From an uncultured Pelagimonas sp. (lineage in GTDB: Bacteria; Pseudomonadota; Alphaproteobacteria; Rhodobacterales; Rhodobacteraceae): 64,000 nucleotides of DNA. Of the stretch, positions 17,228 to 26,400 are shown piece after piece. The position numbers were made by a program, and so were the translations under genes. The notes under the pieces were generated by a model. It was not told where the DNA came from, ran no database searches, and was given only the letters and a program-made list of their open reading frames with translations. The stretch is from positions 744,001-808,000 of the forward strand of contig CANMPP010000001.1 of NCBI GenBank assembly GCA_947499735.1. The letters are read 5' to 3'. Numbering within the stretch: the stretch's first letter is position 1; every line of letters begins with the position of its first letter.

Positions 17228-18409
17228 ATGACTTTAGCCGAGACAAAATCTCGGACCGGGGAAGATGTGTCTCCGGCCGCCCGAGTGAGTGCCGCGATGG
17301 CGGGATTAATCGGGGATTTCAAGGCCATGCAGGCCAACATTGAAGAGAAGCTTACCAAACAAGAAGAGCGAGTGACTATGCTTGATCGAAAATCTCTAAC
17401 AGCCGGTCGTCCGGCATTGTCCAACACGGCAGAAGTCGACATGACGCATGTCAAAGCATTTGATGCTTACATCCGCGGTGGCGATGACGATGCGTTGCGT
17501 GGTTTGGAACTGGATGGAAAATCGATGTCCAGTTCTGTGAATGCGGATGGTGGTTATCTCGTCGATCCAAAGACGTCAGATTTGATTAAATCCACTTTGA
17601 TCAGCTCTACTTCAATTCGCGGTATCGCGAATGTCGTGACAGTTGATGCTTCTTCCTATGATGTTCTCATTGATCGGAATGATCTTGGCGCTGGTTGGGC
17701 GGATGAAACAACCACAACTGCGGAAACCGGTACGCCTACAATCGATCGCATTGCGATCCCTCTTTATGAGCTGACGGCTTTGCCCAAGATTTCGCAGCGA
17801 TTGCTAGATGATACTGCGTTTGACATCGAAGCTTGGTTGGCTGGTCGTGTTGCGGATAAGTTCGCTCGTGCAGAAGCTGCGGCTTTCGTCACGGGTGACG
17901 GTGCTGATAAACCGACCGGTTTCTTGACCAAAACGATCGTCGAAAACGATTCTTGGAGCTGGGGTGAAATCGGCTATGTCGCCTCTGGTTCTGCGGCTGG
18001 CCTGGATGACGCAGATAAGCTGATTGATTTGGTCTATGCCGTTGGCGCTGAATATCGGCAGAATGCTGCGTTTGTGATGAATTCTAAAACCGCCGGTATC
18101 GTACGCAGTCTGAAAGATCAGGATGGGCGTCATCTATGGGCAGATGGATTGAACCAAGGACAGCCATCGCGACTTTTGGGGTATCCTGTGGTGATTTCTG
18201 AGGACATGCCAGATGTCGCAGCCGATGCAACACCTATTGCATTTGGTGACTTCAATGCGGGTTACACAATCGCCGAACGTCCAGATTTGCGTATTCTGCG
18301 CGATCCTTTCTCAGCCAAGCCTCATGTTCTGTTCTACGCGACAAAGCGCGTGGGCGGCGATGTGACGGATTACGCAGCGTTCAAGCTGCTCAAGTGCGAA
18401 GCAAACTAA
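17228..18409 (+). CDS. GTA major capsid protein, HK97 fold (orfg5)
   Basis: A 393-residue HK97-fold capsid protein. The N-terminal 90 residues form a helical delta region containing EEKLTKQEERVTML, expected to be removed by the prohead protease. The mature part has typical segments SSSVNADGGYLVDP, RGIANVVTVDAS, LYELTALPKISQRLLDD and the ending HVLFYATKRVGGDVTDYAAF. The ATG at 17228 is preferred over the preceding TTG. A stable hairpin follows in the gap before the connector gene. Confidence 0.96.
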   Translation: MTLAETKSRTGEDVSPAARVSAAMAGLIGDFKAMQANIEEKLTKQEERVTMLDRKSLTAGRPALSNTAEVDMTHVKAFDAYIRGGDDDALRGLELDGKSMSSSVNADGGYLVDPKTSDLIKSTLISSTSIRGIANVVTVDASSYDVLIDRNDLGAGWADETTTTAETGTPTIDRIAIPLYELTALPKISQRLLDDTAFDIEAWLAGRVADKFARAEAAAFVTGDGADKPTGFLTKTIVENDSWSWGEIGYVASGSAAGLDDADKLIDLVYAVGAEYRQNAAFVMNSKTAGIVRSLKDQDGRHLWADGLNQGQPSRLLGYPVVISEDMPDVAADATPIAFGDFNAGYTIAERPDLRILRDPFSAKPHVLFYATKRVGGDVTDYAAFKLLKCEAN

Positions 18410-18435
18410 GGCCATAAGGCTTTCTCAATAAACGA

Positions 18436-18464
18436 GCGTTTGAGGCGGGTTTCGTCTCAAACGC
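18436..18464 (+). other. Intercistronic hairpin after the GTA capsid gene
   Basis: A perfect 9-bp stem (GCGTTTGAG / CTCAAACGC) with an 11-nt loop lies 27 bp past the capsid stop and 33 bp before the connector start. There is no T tract, so it is not a classic terminator. It could stabilise the upstream mRNA or partly attenuate, giving more capsid than connector. Confidence 0.55.
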
Positions 18465-18496
18465 GGCCAATGCGGTGAAACCAGCGGAGAGAGAAG

Positions 18497-19129
18497 ATGA
18501 ACTTGACCGAAACCACGCAGGTGCTGGACACGGCCATTCCAGTTGATGGGCTGCGCATGCATTTGAGTTTGGGCAGCGGGTTTGCAGAAGACGATTTGCA
18601 AGACGACCTTCTCTCGTCCTTTTTGCGAGCCGCCTTGTCAGCCATTGAGGCGCAATGCGACAAGATTCTGATCGAGCGTGAGTTCCAATTGATAGCAACC
18701 AATTGGCGCGACGTGTGTTCGCTTCCAATTGCTCCAGTCAGCGCGATTTCACGTCTGGGCATTTTGACACCATTGTCGGCTGGTGAAACTGCCGAAGCAG
18801 AGGATGAGGTATTTGATTTAGGTGTATTGAGTGAACTGGATCTGGCTGATTACCAGCTGGTCAAGGATAGCCAAACGCCAAAACTGCGTGCTCTGAACGC
18901 CTACCTTCCGACCTTGCCGACCAATGGGGGTGTCTATGTGGCGTTGACGGCGGGTATGGCATCCAGCCTGGATGATTTGCCAGCAGATCTAAAGCAAGCG
19001 GTGCTTTTATTGGCTGCGCATTATTACGAAAATCGCACAGATGTGGGCCTGTCCGCTGGATGCATGCCGTTTGGTGTTACCAGCCTGATTGCGCGCTATC
19101 GCAATGTTCGATTGGGGCTGGGATTATGA
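18497..19129 (+). CDS. GTA head-tail connector / adaptor (orfg6)
   Basis: A 210-residue protein resembling phage gp6-like connectors. It has an N-terminal helical part (DLQDDLLSSFLRAALSAIEA) and a central beta part with LPIAPVSAISRLGI. A C-terminal helix with LKQAVLLLAAHYYENR, a common phrase in this family, follows. It should bind the portal below the capsid. AGAGAGAAG precedes the ATG. The stop overlaps the next start as ATGA. Confidence 0.9.
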   Translation: MNLTETTQVLDTAIPVDGLRMHLSLGSGFAEDDLQDDLLSSFLRAALSAIEAQCDKILIEREFQLIATNWRDVCSLPIAPVSAISRLGILTPLSAGETAEAEDEVFDLGVLSELDLADYQLVKDSQTPKLRALNAYLPTLPTNGGVYVALTAGMASSLDDLPADLKQAVLLLAAHYYENRTDVGLSAGCMPFGVTSLIARYRNVRLGLGL

Positions 19130-19464
19130 CGGCCCATAAGTTGAACCGAAAACTGATTTTGGAAACGGTGACGCGTAGCGATGACGGCGCGGGTGGATTT
19201 ATCGAAACCTGGACCGTGTTGGGCACGTTATGGGGCGCAGTATCGCCTCGCAAAGGACGCTATGTCACGGGCTATGGTGGTGCGGTGTCACAAACCGGGT
19301 TTGAGATCGTTGTTCGTGCGGCGCCAGTCGGGCATAGCAATCGTCCGTTGCCGGGACAAAAGTTGCGCATGGGCACCCGAGTGTTTCTGGTGCAAGCGGT
19401 GACCGAAGACGAGCCATCCCCGATGTATTTGACCTGTCAGGTCGAAGAGGAGGTCGCGGTATGA
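19126..19464 (+). CDS. GTA head closure / stopper protein (orfg7)
   Basis: A 112-residue beta-rich protein with the SPP1 gp16-like head closure pattern: a LNRKLILETVTRSDDGAGGF start, then W-G-A-V-SPRKG, and FEIVVRAAP. It should seal the head after packaging and join the tail. The start is ATG 19126, overlapping the g6 stop by ATGA. The frame is open further upstream, but the overlap and family N-terminus favour this start. Confidence 0.88.
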   Translation: MTAHKLNRKLILETVTRSDDGAGGFIETWTVLGTLWGAVSPRKGRYVTGYGGAVSQTGFEIVVRAAPVGHSNRPLPGQKLRMGTRVFLVQAVTEDEPSPMYLTCQVEEEVAV

Positions 19465-19868
19465 GCTATGTCTTATCTGGCGCATTGCAGGCGGCGGTTT
19501 TTCAGGAGCTGTTTGCCGATCCGGCCGTTTCAGAATTGGTCGGTGATGCCATCTATGATGTTCCGCCCACAGGTGTTTTGCCTGACCTTTATCTATTGAT
19601 TGGGCAAGAGCGCGTGCTGGATGCATCGGATTGTACCGGGTCTGGTGCCTGGCATGATCTGACCCTCACGGCGGTCAGCACAAGTTCAGGTTTTCTGGCT
19701 GCGAAACAGGTTTCTGAGGCCGTCAGTGACGCATTGAACAACGCTGAACTGGCGTTAAGCCGCGGAAGGTTGGTCGGAATTCGGTTTCGAAAAGCCACCG
19801 CATCGCGGGCCAAGGACGGACATAGGCGTGTCGACATGACGTTTCGCGCCCGTGTCGAAGATAGTTGA
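19461..19868 (+). CDS. GTA tail terminator protein (orfg8, DUF3168)
   Basis: A 135-residue protein of the DUF3168 family, with LQAAVFQELFADPAVSELVG at the N-terminus and DLTLTAVSTSSGFLAAKQV in the middle. The family caps the tail tube at the head interface. It starts at an ATGA overlap with the g7 stop and ends 24 bp before the tail tube gene. Confidence 0.88.
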   Translation: MSYVLSGALQAAVFQELFADPAVSELVGDAIYDVPPTGVLPDLYLLIGQERVLDASDCTGSGAWHDLTLTAVSTSSGFLAAKQVSEAVSDALNNAELALSRGRLVGIRFRKATASRAKDGHRRVDMTFRARVEDS

Positions 19869-19892
19869 AATTTCTGTTGAAGGAGACGGAGC

Positions 19893-20312
19893 ATGGCTGC
19901 TCAGAATGGAAAAGATCTACTGATCAAGATCGACGTTGATGGAACGGGCACGTTTGAAACAATGGCCGGATTACGTGCGACACGGATCAGTTTTAACGCA
20001 GAACAGGTCGATGTCAGTTCACTAGAAAGCGAAGGTGGTTGGCGTGAATTGCTGGGTGGTGCAGGCATGAAATCTGCAAGCCTGAGCGGGTCGGGGGTCT
20101 TTAAAGATGACGCTACAAGTACCCGCGCACGCGAGGTGTTTTTCAATGCTGAAATCCCGGATTTTCAAGTGATCATTCCAGGTTTCGGCACGGTCGAGGG
20201 GAAGTTCCAGTTGAATTCGATTGAATATGCTGGCGCGCATAATGGCGAGGCGACGTATGAATTAAGCCTCGCGAGCGCCGGTGCCGTCAGCTTTACAGCT
20301 CTTGCTGCGTGA
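19893..20312 (+). CDS. GTA major tail tube protein (orfg9)
   Basis: A 139-residue tail tube protein of the TP901-1 type. Recognisable stretches are AQNGKDLLIKID at the start, the FNAEQVDVSSLESEGGWREL loop and FQVIIPGFGTVEGKFQLNSI. Polymerised rings of it form the GTA tail. AGGAGACGGAGC precedes the ATG, one of the stronger ribosome sites in the cluster, which fits a high-copy structural protein. Confidence 0.93.
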   Translation: MAAQNGKDLLIKIDVDGTGTFETMAGLRATRISFNAEQVDVSSLESEGGWRELLGGAGMKSASLSGSGVFKDDATSTRAREVFFNAEIPDFQVIIPGFGTVEGKFQLNSIEYAGAHNGEATYELSLASAGAVSFTALAA

Positions 20313-20319
20313 GGCGGTG

Positions 20320-20652
20320 ATGACCAATCCGTGGCGCGGTGATATCGAGATCGTTATGAATGGCCAGCCGCGCCGGATGCGTCTGACATTAGGTGCTTTG
20401 GCCGAATTGGAGGCAAGCCTGAAAGCGGATTGCTTAATGGATATAGTGACGCGCTTTGAAAGTGGTCGTTTCTCTACACGCGACATTTCCAGCGTTCTTA
20501 TGGCTGGGTTGCGAGGTGGTGGGTGGACTGGACATAGCGCCGAGCTGTCCCATGCAGAAATATCCGGTGGTCCTATGGTTGCAGCTAAGGCGGCAGCCCA
20601 GCTGTTGGCGCGATCCTTTGGTCTGCCCAATGAGGCGGATCATGCGGCTTGA
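20320..20652 (+). CDS. GTA tail assembly chaperone (orfg10, GTA-gp10 family)
   Basis: A 110-residue protein with the GTA-gp10 pattern: IEIVMNGQPRRMRLTLGALA at the start, then LEASLKADCLMDIVTRFESG and ISSVLMAGLRGGGWTGHSAE. These proteins act with the next small gene as chaperones that load the tape measure during tail assembly. The ATG at 20320 follows GAGGCGG, 7 bp after the g9 stop. An earlier in-frame start at 20281 would overlap g9. Confidence 0.88.
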   Translation: MTNPWRGDIEIVMNGQPRRMRLTLGALAELEASLKADCLMDIVTRFESGRFSTRDISSVLMAGLRGGGWTGHSAELSHAEISGGPMVAAKAAAQLLARSFGLPNEADHAA

Positions 20653-20830
20653 TTGGTCAGGGTTGTTAAAAGTCGGATTGCTCCATCTGAGGCTTAAACC
20701 TGATGAATTTTGGGCCCTTACACCGATCGAACTACGACTGATGATTGGGGATGACCCAGATCTGGCCCCATTGGGGCGTTCCCAACTGGATGCGTTGATG
20801 GCGGCCTATCCTGACATGTCGAAATCATAA
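20642..20830 (+). CDS. GTA small tail assembly chaperone (orfg10.1 type)
   Basis: A 62-residue protein starting at ATG 20642, overlapping g10 by 11 bp in another frame. The sequence WALTPIELRLMIG and the LDALMAAYPD end match the small phage tail chaperone family (Phage_TAC_6 type) found between g10 and g11 in RcGTA-like clusters. The overlapping pair recalls the frameshift-expressed gpG/gpGT chaperones of lambda, but here each has its own start. Confidence 0.82.
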   Translation: MRLDWSGLLKVGLLHLRLKPDEFWALTPIELRLMIGDDPDLAPLGRSQLDALMAAYPDMSKS

Positions 20831-20841
20831 TTGGAGGCTAC

Positions 20842-21498
20842 ATGGCCGATTTTGAGACGATTGAAACCTTAGATACGCAAATCGATGCGCTTGAGACATC
20901 CCTGTCTGGTGCTGCGGGAATGGCGGCAAGCTTTTCTTCCGAACTTGCGTCTGTTGGCACTGCGCTAGCTCAGGCTGGAGGGGATGCATCCAAATTGGAA
21001 ACATCCCTGAGCAACGGTGTGTCCAAAGCCTTTGATCAGGTTATTACCGAGGGCGCTAGCCTGTCGGACGCGTTTCGTACCATTGCAACGTCCCTGTCAA
21101 ATACCGCGTTGTCGTCGGCTGTTGATCCGATCTCGGATCAGGTTGGCGGGTTTGTGCAACAAGCGGTGACAGGTTGGTTTGGCGGTGCATTTGCCAATGG
21201 TGGTGCTTTTAATCAGGGGCGCGTCATGCCTTTCGCCAAGGGAGGGGTTGTGTCCTCGCCCACTGCGTTTCCGATGAAAGGCGCAACCGGCCTGATGGGG
21301 GAAGCGGGCCCAGAGGCCATCATGCCGTTAACGCGGGATGCAGGCGGACGCCTGGGCGTGAAGGCGCAGGGCGGCAGCGCGCCAACCCAGGTTGTGATGA
21401 ACATACAGACGACGGATGCGCCGAGCTTTGAGCGCAGCCAAGCCCAAATCGCTGCACGTATGAGCCGCGCACTGAGTGCCGGCCAGCGAAACCGTTAA
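20842..21498 (+). CDS. GTA tail tape measure protein (orfg11)
   Basis: A 218-residue protein. The N-terminal half is helical and Ala/Ser-rich. The C-terminal half has the conserved tape-measure tail GGAFNQGRVMPFAKGGVVSS and GLMGEAGPEAIMPLTRDAGG. It is very short for a tape measure, as in RcGTA, which fits a short tail. GGAGG precedes the ATG. Confidence 0.92.
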   Translation: MADFETIETLDTQIDALETSLSGAAGMAASFSSELASVGTALAQAGGDASKLETSLSNGVSKAFDQVITEGASLSDAFRTIATSLSNTALSSAVDPISDQVGGFVQQAVTGWFGGAFANGGAFNQGRVMPFAKGGVVSSPTAFPMKGATGLMGEAGPEAIMPLTRDAGGRLGVKAQGGSAPTQVVMNIQTTDAPSFERSQAQIAARMSRALSAGQRNR

Positions 21499-21509
21499 AG
21501 GAGGCTTTT

Positions 21510-22142
21510 ATGTCTTTTCACGAGATCAGATTTCCAAGCGACTTAAGCTTTGGTGCTTTGGGCGGACCAGAACGGCGCACGCATATTGTGTCCTTGGTCA
21601 GCGGTCATGAAGAACGTAATTCACCGTGGGCGCATTCGCGCCGTCGCTATGATGCCGGGTTGGGATTGCGGTCACTTGACGACATTGATGTCCTTCTCGC
21701 ATTTTTTGAAGCGCGTCATGGTCGACTACATGGGTTTCGTTGGAAAGATTGGGCGGATTACAAATCTTGTGCGGCCTCTGCCGTTGTTTCTGCAAGCGAT
21801 CAACAAATCGGTCTTGGCGATGGTGCAACGACTGATTTTCAATTGATCAAGACCTATGTCTCTGGGGATAGCACATATCAACGCGATATATCCAAACCTG
21901 TCCTAGGCAGTGTTTTGGTATCTGTTGACAATGTGCCTGTTGTAGAGGGAGCAGATTACGCCATTGATAATTCGACTGGTGTTGTCAGCTTTGGCAATGC
22001 TCCTGCATCTGGCGCTGTTATCGCTGCTGGATTTGAATTTGATGTGCCTGTGCGTTTTGACAATGACGCGATCTTAGTCTCGATGGAAACGTTTCAGGCC
22101 GGTCAGGTTCCTGATGTTCCGGTTGTGGAGCTGCGGGTCTGA
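21510..22142 (+). CDS. GTA distal tail protein (orfg12, DUF2460)
   Basis: A 210-residue DUF2460 protein. Typical marks are FHEIRFPSDLSFGALGGPER at the N-terminus, LRSLDDIDVLLAFFEARHGR, then GFRWKDWADYKSC, and a C-terminal VRFDNDAILVSMETFQAGQV. It forms the ring where the tail tube meets the baseplate. GGAGG lies just upstream. Its TGA stop overlaps the next ATG (TGATG). Confidence 0.93.
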   Translation: MSFHEIRFPSDLSFGALGGPERRTHIVSLVSGHEERNSPWAHSRRRYDAGLGLRSLDDIDVLLAFFEARHGRLHGFRWKDWADYKSCAASAVVSASDQQIGLGDGATTDFQLIKTYVSGDSTYQRDISKPVLGSVLVSVDNVPVVEGADYAIDNSTGVVSFGNAPASGAVIAAGFEFDVPVRFDNDAILVSMETFQAGQVPDVPVVELRV

Positions 22143-23023
22143 TGGGGGCTTTGGAACTGCACACACATTTGAAAACGACGGTAACAACCGTGGCGCGCAC
22201 TTGGTTGGTGGAGCGGCGTGATGGAACCGTTTTTGGCTTTACGGATCACGATCAGGATCTGAGCTTTGATGGCTACTCCTTTCGGGCCGATACCGGTCTG
22301 TCTGCTGCGGTGTTGAGCCAGAGCACTGGGTTGTCTGTCGACAACACCGAAGCCTTGGGCGCATTGAGCGATGATAGCCTAAGCGAAAAAGATATTTTGA
22401 ATGGCAAATTTGACGGTGCAGGGGTTCAAGCTTGGCTCGTCAATTGGCAGGATGTGTCTGAACGCAAACTGGTGTTTCGTGGATCTATTGGTGAAATTCG
22501 TCGCGCTGATGGCGCATTTAGCGCCGAGCTGCGAGGTCTGAGCGACTATTTGAACCAACCGAAAGGGCGACGTTATCAAAAGCCTTGCGCGGCCCTTTTA
22601 GGCGATGGCGACTGTGGCGTGGATTTAAGCGATCCGGCGTATCGTGTCGAAACAAGTTTGATTGCTGCAGAGGGTGGTGCGCGGTTGACCGTTGCAGCAT
22701 TGGAAAGCTACGCGCAAAATTGGTTTGTTCGCGGCACGGTCGAAATCCTAAGCGGCGATGCTGCTGGCGCAATTGCGACGATACAATATGATGGATCTAG
22801 CGACGGTCAGCGTGTTCTTACCCTTTGGGAACCGATCCGTGGCAGCTTAGCAGTCGGTGACACGATCCGTTTGACGACGGGTTGTGACAAGCGATTTGCG
22901 ACGTGCCAAGAGAAGTTTGCGAACGTCAGTCGGTTTCGTGGATTTCCGGACCTGCCAAGTGAAAGTTGGCTCGCGGCCTATCCTAACGGAAATGAACCGC
23001 GTGAAGGGGGCAGTCGGAGATGA
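22142..23023 (+). CDS. GTA tail hub protein (orfg13, DUF2163)
   Basis: A 293-residue DUF2163 protein. The N-terminus has WLVERRDGTVFGFTDHDQDL. The middle has GRRYQKPCAALLGDGDCGVD, and the C-terminal phage BR0599-like part has CDKRFATCQEKFANVSRFRG, whose paired cysteines resemble an iron-sulfur site reported for the RcGTA hub. That cofactor is known for the family and not provable here. The gene overlaps neighbours on both sides (TGATG and ATGA). Confidence 0.92.
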   Translation: MGALELHTHLKTTVTTVARTWLVERRDGTVFGFTDHDQDLSFDGYSFRADTGLSAAVLSQSTGLSVDNTEALGALSDDSLSEKDILNGKFDGAGVQAWLVNWQDVSERKLVFRGSIGEIRRADGAFSAELRGLSDYLNQPKGRRYQKPCAALLGDGDCGVDLSDPAYRVETSLIAAEGGARLTVAALESYAQNWFVRGTVEILSGDAAGAIATIQYDGSSDGQRVLTLWEPIRGSLAVGDTIRLTTGCDKRFATCQEKFANVSRFRGFPDLPSESWLAAYPNGNEPREGGSRR

Positions 23024-23487
23024 CCCCCATTCCTGGTGAAACAATTGTCGCGTTGGCACGTGGTTGGATTGGTACGCCTTATCGGCATCAAGCATCGGTT
23101 AAAGGGGCCGGGGCTGATTGCCTTGGCTTGGTACGGGGTGTTTGGCGCGACTTGATTGGTCCGGAACCCGAATGCACACCGCGATATTCCAAAGATTGGA
23201 ACGAGCCGCAATCGCGTGAAGTGCTTTGGGATATGGTCAAGCGGCATTTCGTGCCGATTTCCGATCACGCAGCGTCTGGCCACGTATTGCTGTTTCGCAT
23301 GCGTTCTGGGGCCATAGCCAAGCATATGGGCATCCTCGTCGCTGTAGACGGGGAACGTCGCTTTATCCACGCCTATAGCGGGCATGGCGTGATTGAAAGT
23401 GCGCTGACCCGTCCTTGGGAGCGTCGGATCGTGGCATGTTTTGCCTTTCCTCAAACCTTAGATGCAAGACAAGGGGCAACCTTATGA
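23020..23487 (+). CDS. GTA NlpC/P60-type cell wall peptidase (orfg14)
   Basis: A 155-residue cysteine peptidase. The catalytic Cys is in GADCLGLVRGVWRD, and the His is in AKHMGILV, followed by a polar residue later. It should cut peptidoglycan cross-links of the recipient cell when the particle delivers DNA. It lacks a signal peptide, as expected for a structural tail component. ATGA overlaps join it to g13 and g15. Confidence 0.93.
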   Translation: MTPIPGETIVALARGWIGTPYRHQASVKGAGADCLGLVRGVWRDLIGPEPECTPRYSKDWNEPQSREVLWDMVKRHFVPISDHAASGHVLLFRMRSGAIAKHMGILVAVDGERRFIHAYSGHGVIESALTRPWERRIVACFAFPQTLDARQGATL

Positions 23488-26400
23488 CAACGATGGTTTT
23501 GTCTACAGCCGGGGCTGCGATCGGCGGATCTATCGGTGGATCCGTTTTAGGGATGTCTGCTGCCAGTTTAGGTAAATTGGCTGGCGCTAGTCTGGGCTAT
23601 GCGCTGGATCAACGTTTGTTGGGTGCCGGCAGTGATCCTGTTCAGGTCGGACAAATGGATCGGATGAGCCTGTCATCCTCGGGTGAAGGCACGGCAGTCG
23701 CGCGTTTGCATGGTCGGATGAAATTGGGTGGGCATGTCATATGGGCCACGCAGTTTGACGAAAGTGTTTCAAGCGAAAGCACGTCTGGAAAAGCGGCATC
23801 TAGCACATCTACTGTAGAAACCTATTCTTACTCTGTCAGTCTGGCACTGGCTTTGTGCGATGGGCAAATCAGTGGCGTGCATCGCGTATGGGCAGACGGG
23901 CTGGAAATTCAGTTGGATGACCTATCCATGGACATCTACTACGGGACAGAAGATCAATCACCAGACCCTAAAATGGAAGCGGTGGAAGGGGCAGGAGCCG
24001 TTCCTGCTTATTTGGGTACGGCCTATGTTGTTATCTCGGATCTAGATCTTACCCCGTATGGTAATCGTGTCCCGCAATTCAGCTTTGAAGTGACCCGCCC
24101 CGCCCCGGAAGAAATTGGCGTATTGCCTTGGGCGATTCAGGGCGTGGCTGTGATCCCGGGAACTGGTGAATATTCTCTGGCGACGGATAAGGTTTACACA
24201 CGCAGCTATGTCCAGACGGGGGAAGGGGATACAGCCAGCCTGCTTTTCAATGAAAAGGCTCCGAAATATCTAAAGAACAGCAATTCTTCGTCTGGTGAAA
24301 CGGACTTTGTCACGTCACTGGGTCAACTAGATGCCGATCTGCCCAATTGCGGGGCGGCTTCCTTGGTCGTGAGTTGGTTCGGGGATGACCTGCGCTGTGG
24401 GCATTGCCAGATCCGACCAAAGGTTGAAGTCAAAGACTATGAAAGTGAAGAGATGCCGTGGCGTGTCTGCGGTGTTGATCGGGATAGCGCCGAGCTGATC
24501 CCGCAGATTGAGGATCGACCGGTCTATGGGGGTACGCCAACGGACCAGTCCGTCATTCAGGCGATTGCGCATATGCACGGGCAAGGTCTGGATGTGCTCT
24601 ATTACCCGTTCATCCTGATGGATCAATTAACGGGTAACGGATTAACGGATCCCTGGGGTGGTGCTGAACAGGCACAACTGCCATGGCGCGGGCGCATCAC
24701 AACCAGCCTTGCACCAGATCAAACGGGTACCGTGGATGGAACCGCAGCTGCAGATGCCGAGGTCGATGCATTTTTTGGCACAGCGCAAGCGTCAGATTTT
24801 TCCGTCTCAAATGGCCAAGTGTCCTATACGGGCCCTGATGAATGGGGCATGCGTCGGTTCATTTTGCATCAAGCTGCCCTATGTCAGGCTGCTGGTGGGG
24901 TGCATGCATTTTGCATTGGTTCCGAAATGCGCAGTGTCACGCAGATCCGTGGGGCGAATGGCTTTCCAGCGGTGGATCATCTGATTGGTCTGGCTGCCGA
25001 GTGCCGGACGATTTTGGGTGCAGATACCAAGATCGGCTATGCTGCAGATTGGTCAGAATATTTTGGGTATCAACCAACAGATGGATCCGGGGATGTCTAT
25101 TTCCATCTCGATCTTCTGTGGGCGGACGACAATATCGATTTTGTCGGGATCGACAATTACATGCCTCTATCGGATTGGCGGGATGGCAATACGCATCTAG
25201 ATGCTGATTGGGGCAGCATTTATGCGCTGGACTATCTGACATCCAATGTCGCCGGTGGGGAAGGGTATGATTGGTATTACGCCAGTGACGAAGATCGGTC
25301 GAACCAGATCCGCAGTTTGATCACGGATGGCGCGTATAACGAGCCTTGGATATATCGATATAAGGATATCGCGAATTGGTGGGGTAATGACCACTATGAA
25401 CGCGTCGGCGGTGTCCGGCAGGCGACACCAACGGATTGGCAGCCGCAATCAAAACCGATTTGGTTTACGGAAATCGGGTGTGCCGCTGTCGATAAGGGTA
25501 CGAACCAACCAAACAAATTCGTGGATCCCAAAAGTTCAGAAAGCAGTCTTCCGTATTTCTCCAACGGTGCACGGGACGAGTTGATGCAGCAGGCCTATTT
25601 GCGTGCGATGTATAGTTATTGGGGGGATGAAACCAACAATCCGATCTCTGACATTTATGCGGGTGCCATGGTTGACATGACCCAAGCTTATGTCTGGGCA
25701 TGGGATGCGCGACCTTACCCTTGGTTCCCGGGATTGATCGACTTGTGGTCGGACGGGGATAACTATGCGCTGGGCCACTGGTTGAATGGGCGGGCATCTG
25801 GTGTTGCCCTATCAGAAGTGGTTTCTGAGATCTGTATCAATGCAGGTGTCACTGATTACGATGTGTCACAACTCCATGGTTTTGTGCGCGGCTATTCTGT
25901 TGCGCAGGTGACTGACGCCCGTAGTGCGTTGCAACCCCTGATGTTAGCGCATGGGTTCGATGCGATCGAGCGCGAAGGTGTTTTGGTGTTTCGCACCCGT
26001 GGTATCACTGCTGCGACCGATGTCGCGGAAACAGATTTTGCTATTTCACCTGACATTGATGGTGATTGGGAAGAAACCAGATCTAGCGATGCGGAGACAG
26101 TGGGCCGTGTGCGGGTTGGCTTTATCGAGGCGGATGCTGATTACGTGGCTGCGACGGAAGAAAGCATTTTGCCAGGCGATGACAGTCCTTCCGTGGCTGA
26201 AACGGAGCTGAACATGGTGCTAACCCGTGGCGAGGCTGTGACGTTGGCTGAGCGTTGGTTGGCAGAATCCCGCGTTGCAAAAGACACGGTGCGTTTGGCG
26301 CTGCCGCCATCCTTGTCCGAATTGGGGGCAGGGGATGTTTTGAACCTGCAAACGGAAACCGCATCCTACCATGTGCGTATCGACAGCGTTGAGACCGGCG

